In this document: positions 63,302 through 64,000 of the stretch, one piece after another
How the letters are laid out: each line of letters begins with the position of its first letter
Position numbering within the stretch: position 1 is the first letter of the stretch
Assembly (NCBI GenBank): GCA_015057525.1
Contig: SVEE01000001.1
Location: 372,001-436,000 of the forward strand
Direction of reading: 5' to 3'
DNA: 64,000 nt
Source: Lachnospiraceae bacterium
GTDB taxonomy: Bacteria > Bacillota > Clostridia > Lachnospirales > Lachnospiraceae
Program-made: the position numbers and the translations under genes
Notes under the pieces: model-generated
Database searches by the model: none
Told to the model about the DNA's origin: nothing
Seen by the model: the letters and a program-made list of their open reading frames with translations, nothing else

Positions 63302-64000
63302 ATGAGAGATATTAAAGAACTTGATTACACTCATCTTAAGAATAATTGTAGCCCTAGCGATTTCAATTTTGAGTCTACTGCAGAACTAGAACCTTGGGAG
63401 GGAATTATTGGTCAGGAACGAGCTGTTAAAGCTTTTGATTTTGGTCTTGCTGTTAAGATGAAGGGGTATAATATCTATATGTCAGGAGCTTCGGGAACTG
63501 GCAAAACAACTTATGCCAGAGTCAATACTGAGAAGTTGGCAGCGACTGAGCCAGTGCCAAAGGATTGGTGCTATGTGCATAATTTTGATAAGCCCAAGGA
63601 ACCTATAGCTTTAAGCTTTGAGCCGGGAGTCGGCAAGAAGTTTAAAGAGGATATGGATAAACTCATGACTGAGATTAAGAAGGAACTTCTTAAGACTTTT
63701 TCCTCTGAGAATTATGAGAGCGAAAAGAATGATATTATCAGCCATTTTGAGGAGTCTCAGGATGAGTTGATTGAGAAGATAGGTAAAATTGCGGCTGAAT
63801 ATGATTTTCAGCTAAAACATAGTAAAACGAAAATGTATTTTCGTCCCATTGTAGATGGAATTCCTGTGGATGATGAATCCTACGAATCGCTAAGCCCTGA
63901 AGATGTGGCTGCAATAGAGAAAAAGTCTGAACTTATGCAGGACAAGGTAGCGGTATTAATGCGAGAATTTAACGAGATTGAGAAGGCATGTGAGACCAAG
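63302..64000 (+). CDS. Lon-family ATP-dependent protease, 3' truncated by window edge
   Basis: The open frame runs from ATG 63302 (AAGGAGG upstream) to the window end, 233 codons. It begins RDIKELDYTHLKNNCSP and has GIIGQERAVKAFDFGLAV and a Walker A motif GASGTGKTTYARV, then DWCYVHNFDKPKEPIALS. This is the start of the LonB/LonC-like family with an AAA+ insertion (AAA_32 type), in which the Lon protease domain would lie beyond the window. The catalytic Ser-Lys pair is not visible here. It is assigned by N-terminal pattern only. Confidence 0.85.
   Translation, partial: MRDIKELDYTHLKNNCSPSDFNFESTAELEPWEGIIGQERAVKAFDFGLAVKMKGYNIYMSGASGTGKTTYARVNTEKLAATEPVPKDWCYVHNFDKPKEPIALSFEPGVGKKFKEDMDKLMTEIKKELLKTFSSENYESEKNDIISHFEESQDELIEKIGKIAAEYDFQLKHSKTKMYFRPIVDGIPVDDESYESLSPEDVAAIEKKSELMQDKVAVLMREFNEIEKACETK

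Overview
The window looks like chromosomal DNA of a low-GC, Gram-positive, endospore-forming anaerobe of the class Clostridia, most likely family Lachnospiraceae. This rests on recognisable content: the order ispA-dxs-tlyA-nadK-argR-recN-spoIVB-spo0A, sporulation and germination genes (spoIVB, two Spo0A-like regulators, a SleC-like cortex-lytic enzyme), a CheV chemotaxis protein, small Lachnospiraceae-type families (a DUF6465-like protein and an HPr-like protein without the active histidine), strong AGGAGG ribosome sites and many intrinsic terminators. The species cannot be named. I saw no phage, IS element, CRISPR array or rRNA. Both ends cut a gene: ispA at the left and a Lon-family protease at the right.

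Layout. 1-6.4 kb: isoprenoid precursor synthesis, rRNA methylation, NAD kinase, arginine repressor and RecN, tightly packed. 6.4-9.6 kb: spoIVB, a 45-codon membrane ORF, then two tandem Spo0A-like regulators, of which only the second keeps a near-normal receiver. 9.6-18.6 kb: a basic low-complexity protein, an Asp-rich membrane protein, hisH-hisF, a GNAT enzyme, mtaB, one tRNA-Glu, a PH-domain and a zinc-ribbon membrane protein, and sleC on the minus strand. 18.7-22.4 kb: ylxM-ffh-rpsP-khpA-rimM-trmD, without rplS after trmD. 22.4-34.7 kb: lipoproteins, a two-component system, cheV, argD, an M18 aminopeptidase and a 1424-residue hybrid sensor whose kinase histidine is Asn. 34.7-41.0 kb: a tryptophan T-box leader with trpB-trpA, then a PP2C phosphatase, a membrane Ser/Thr kinase with a PASTA domain and a C-terminal L,D-transpeptidase-like domain, and a stand-alone protein of that same fold. 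41.2-46.2 kb: an HTH regulator with a YxlE/YxlF/YxlG-like ABC exporter, a P1 peptidase and a DUF1295 membrane protein. 46.4-54.7 kb: a two-component system followed by a six-gene lipoprotein/ABC/surface-protein operon of unknown role. 54.7-64 kb: an OFA-type MFS transporter with a structured leader, a divergent promoter-terminator unit that may make a small RNA, two MATE pumps, CcdA-TlpA, an aldo/keto reductase with ferredoxin clusters, an ECF S component, a DUF1893 protein, a 98-bp near-perfect hairpin and the start of a Lon-like protease.

The most unusual points are the kinase-PASTA-transpeptidase-like fusion beside a stand-alone relative and a PP2C phosphatase; the spo0A duplication with a divergent receiver and a translationally coupled small membrane ORF; the His-to-Asn hybrid kinase that keeps its receiver and HPt sites; the uncharacterised six-gene envelope operon; and the structured intergenic region at 56.1-56.6 kb, which shares a short motif with the hairpin at 63.1 kb.
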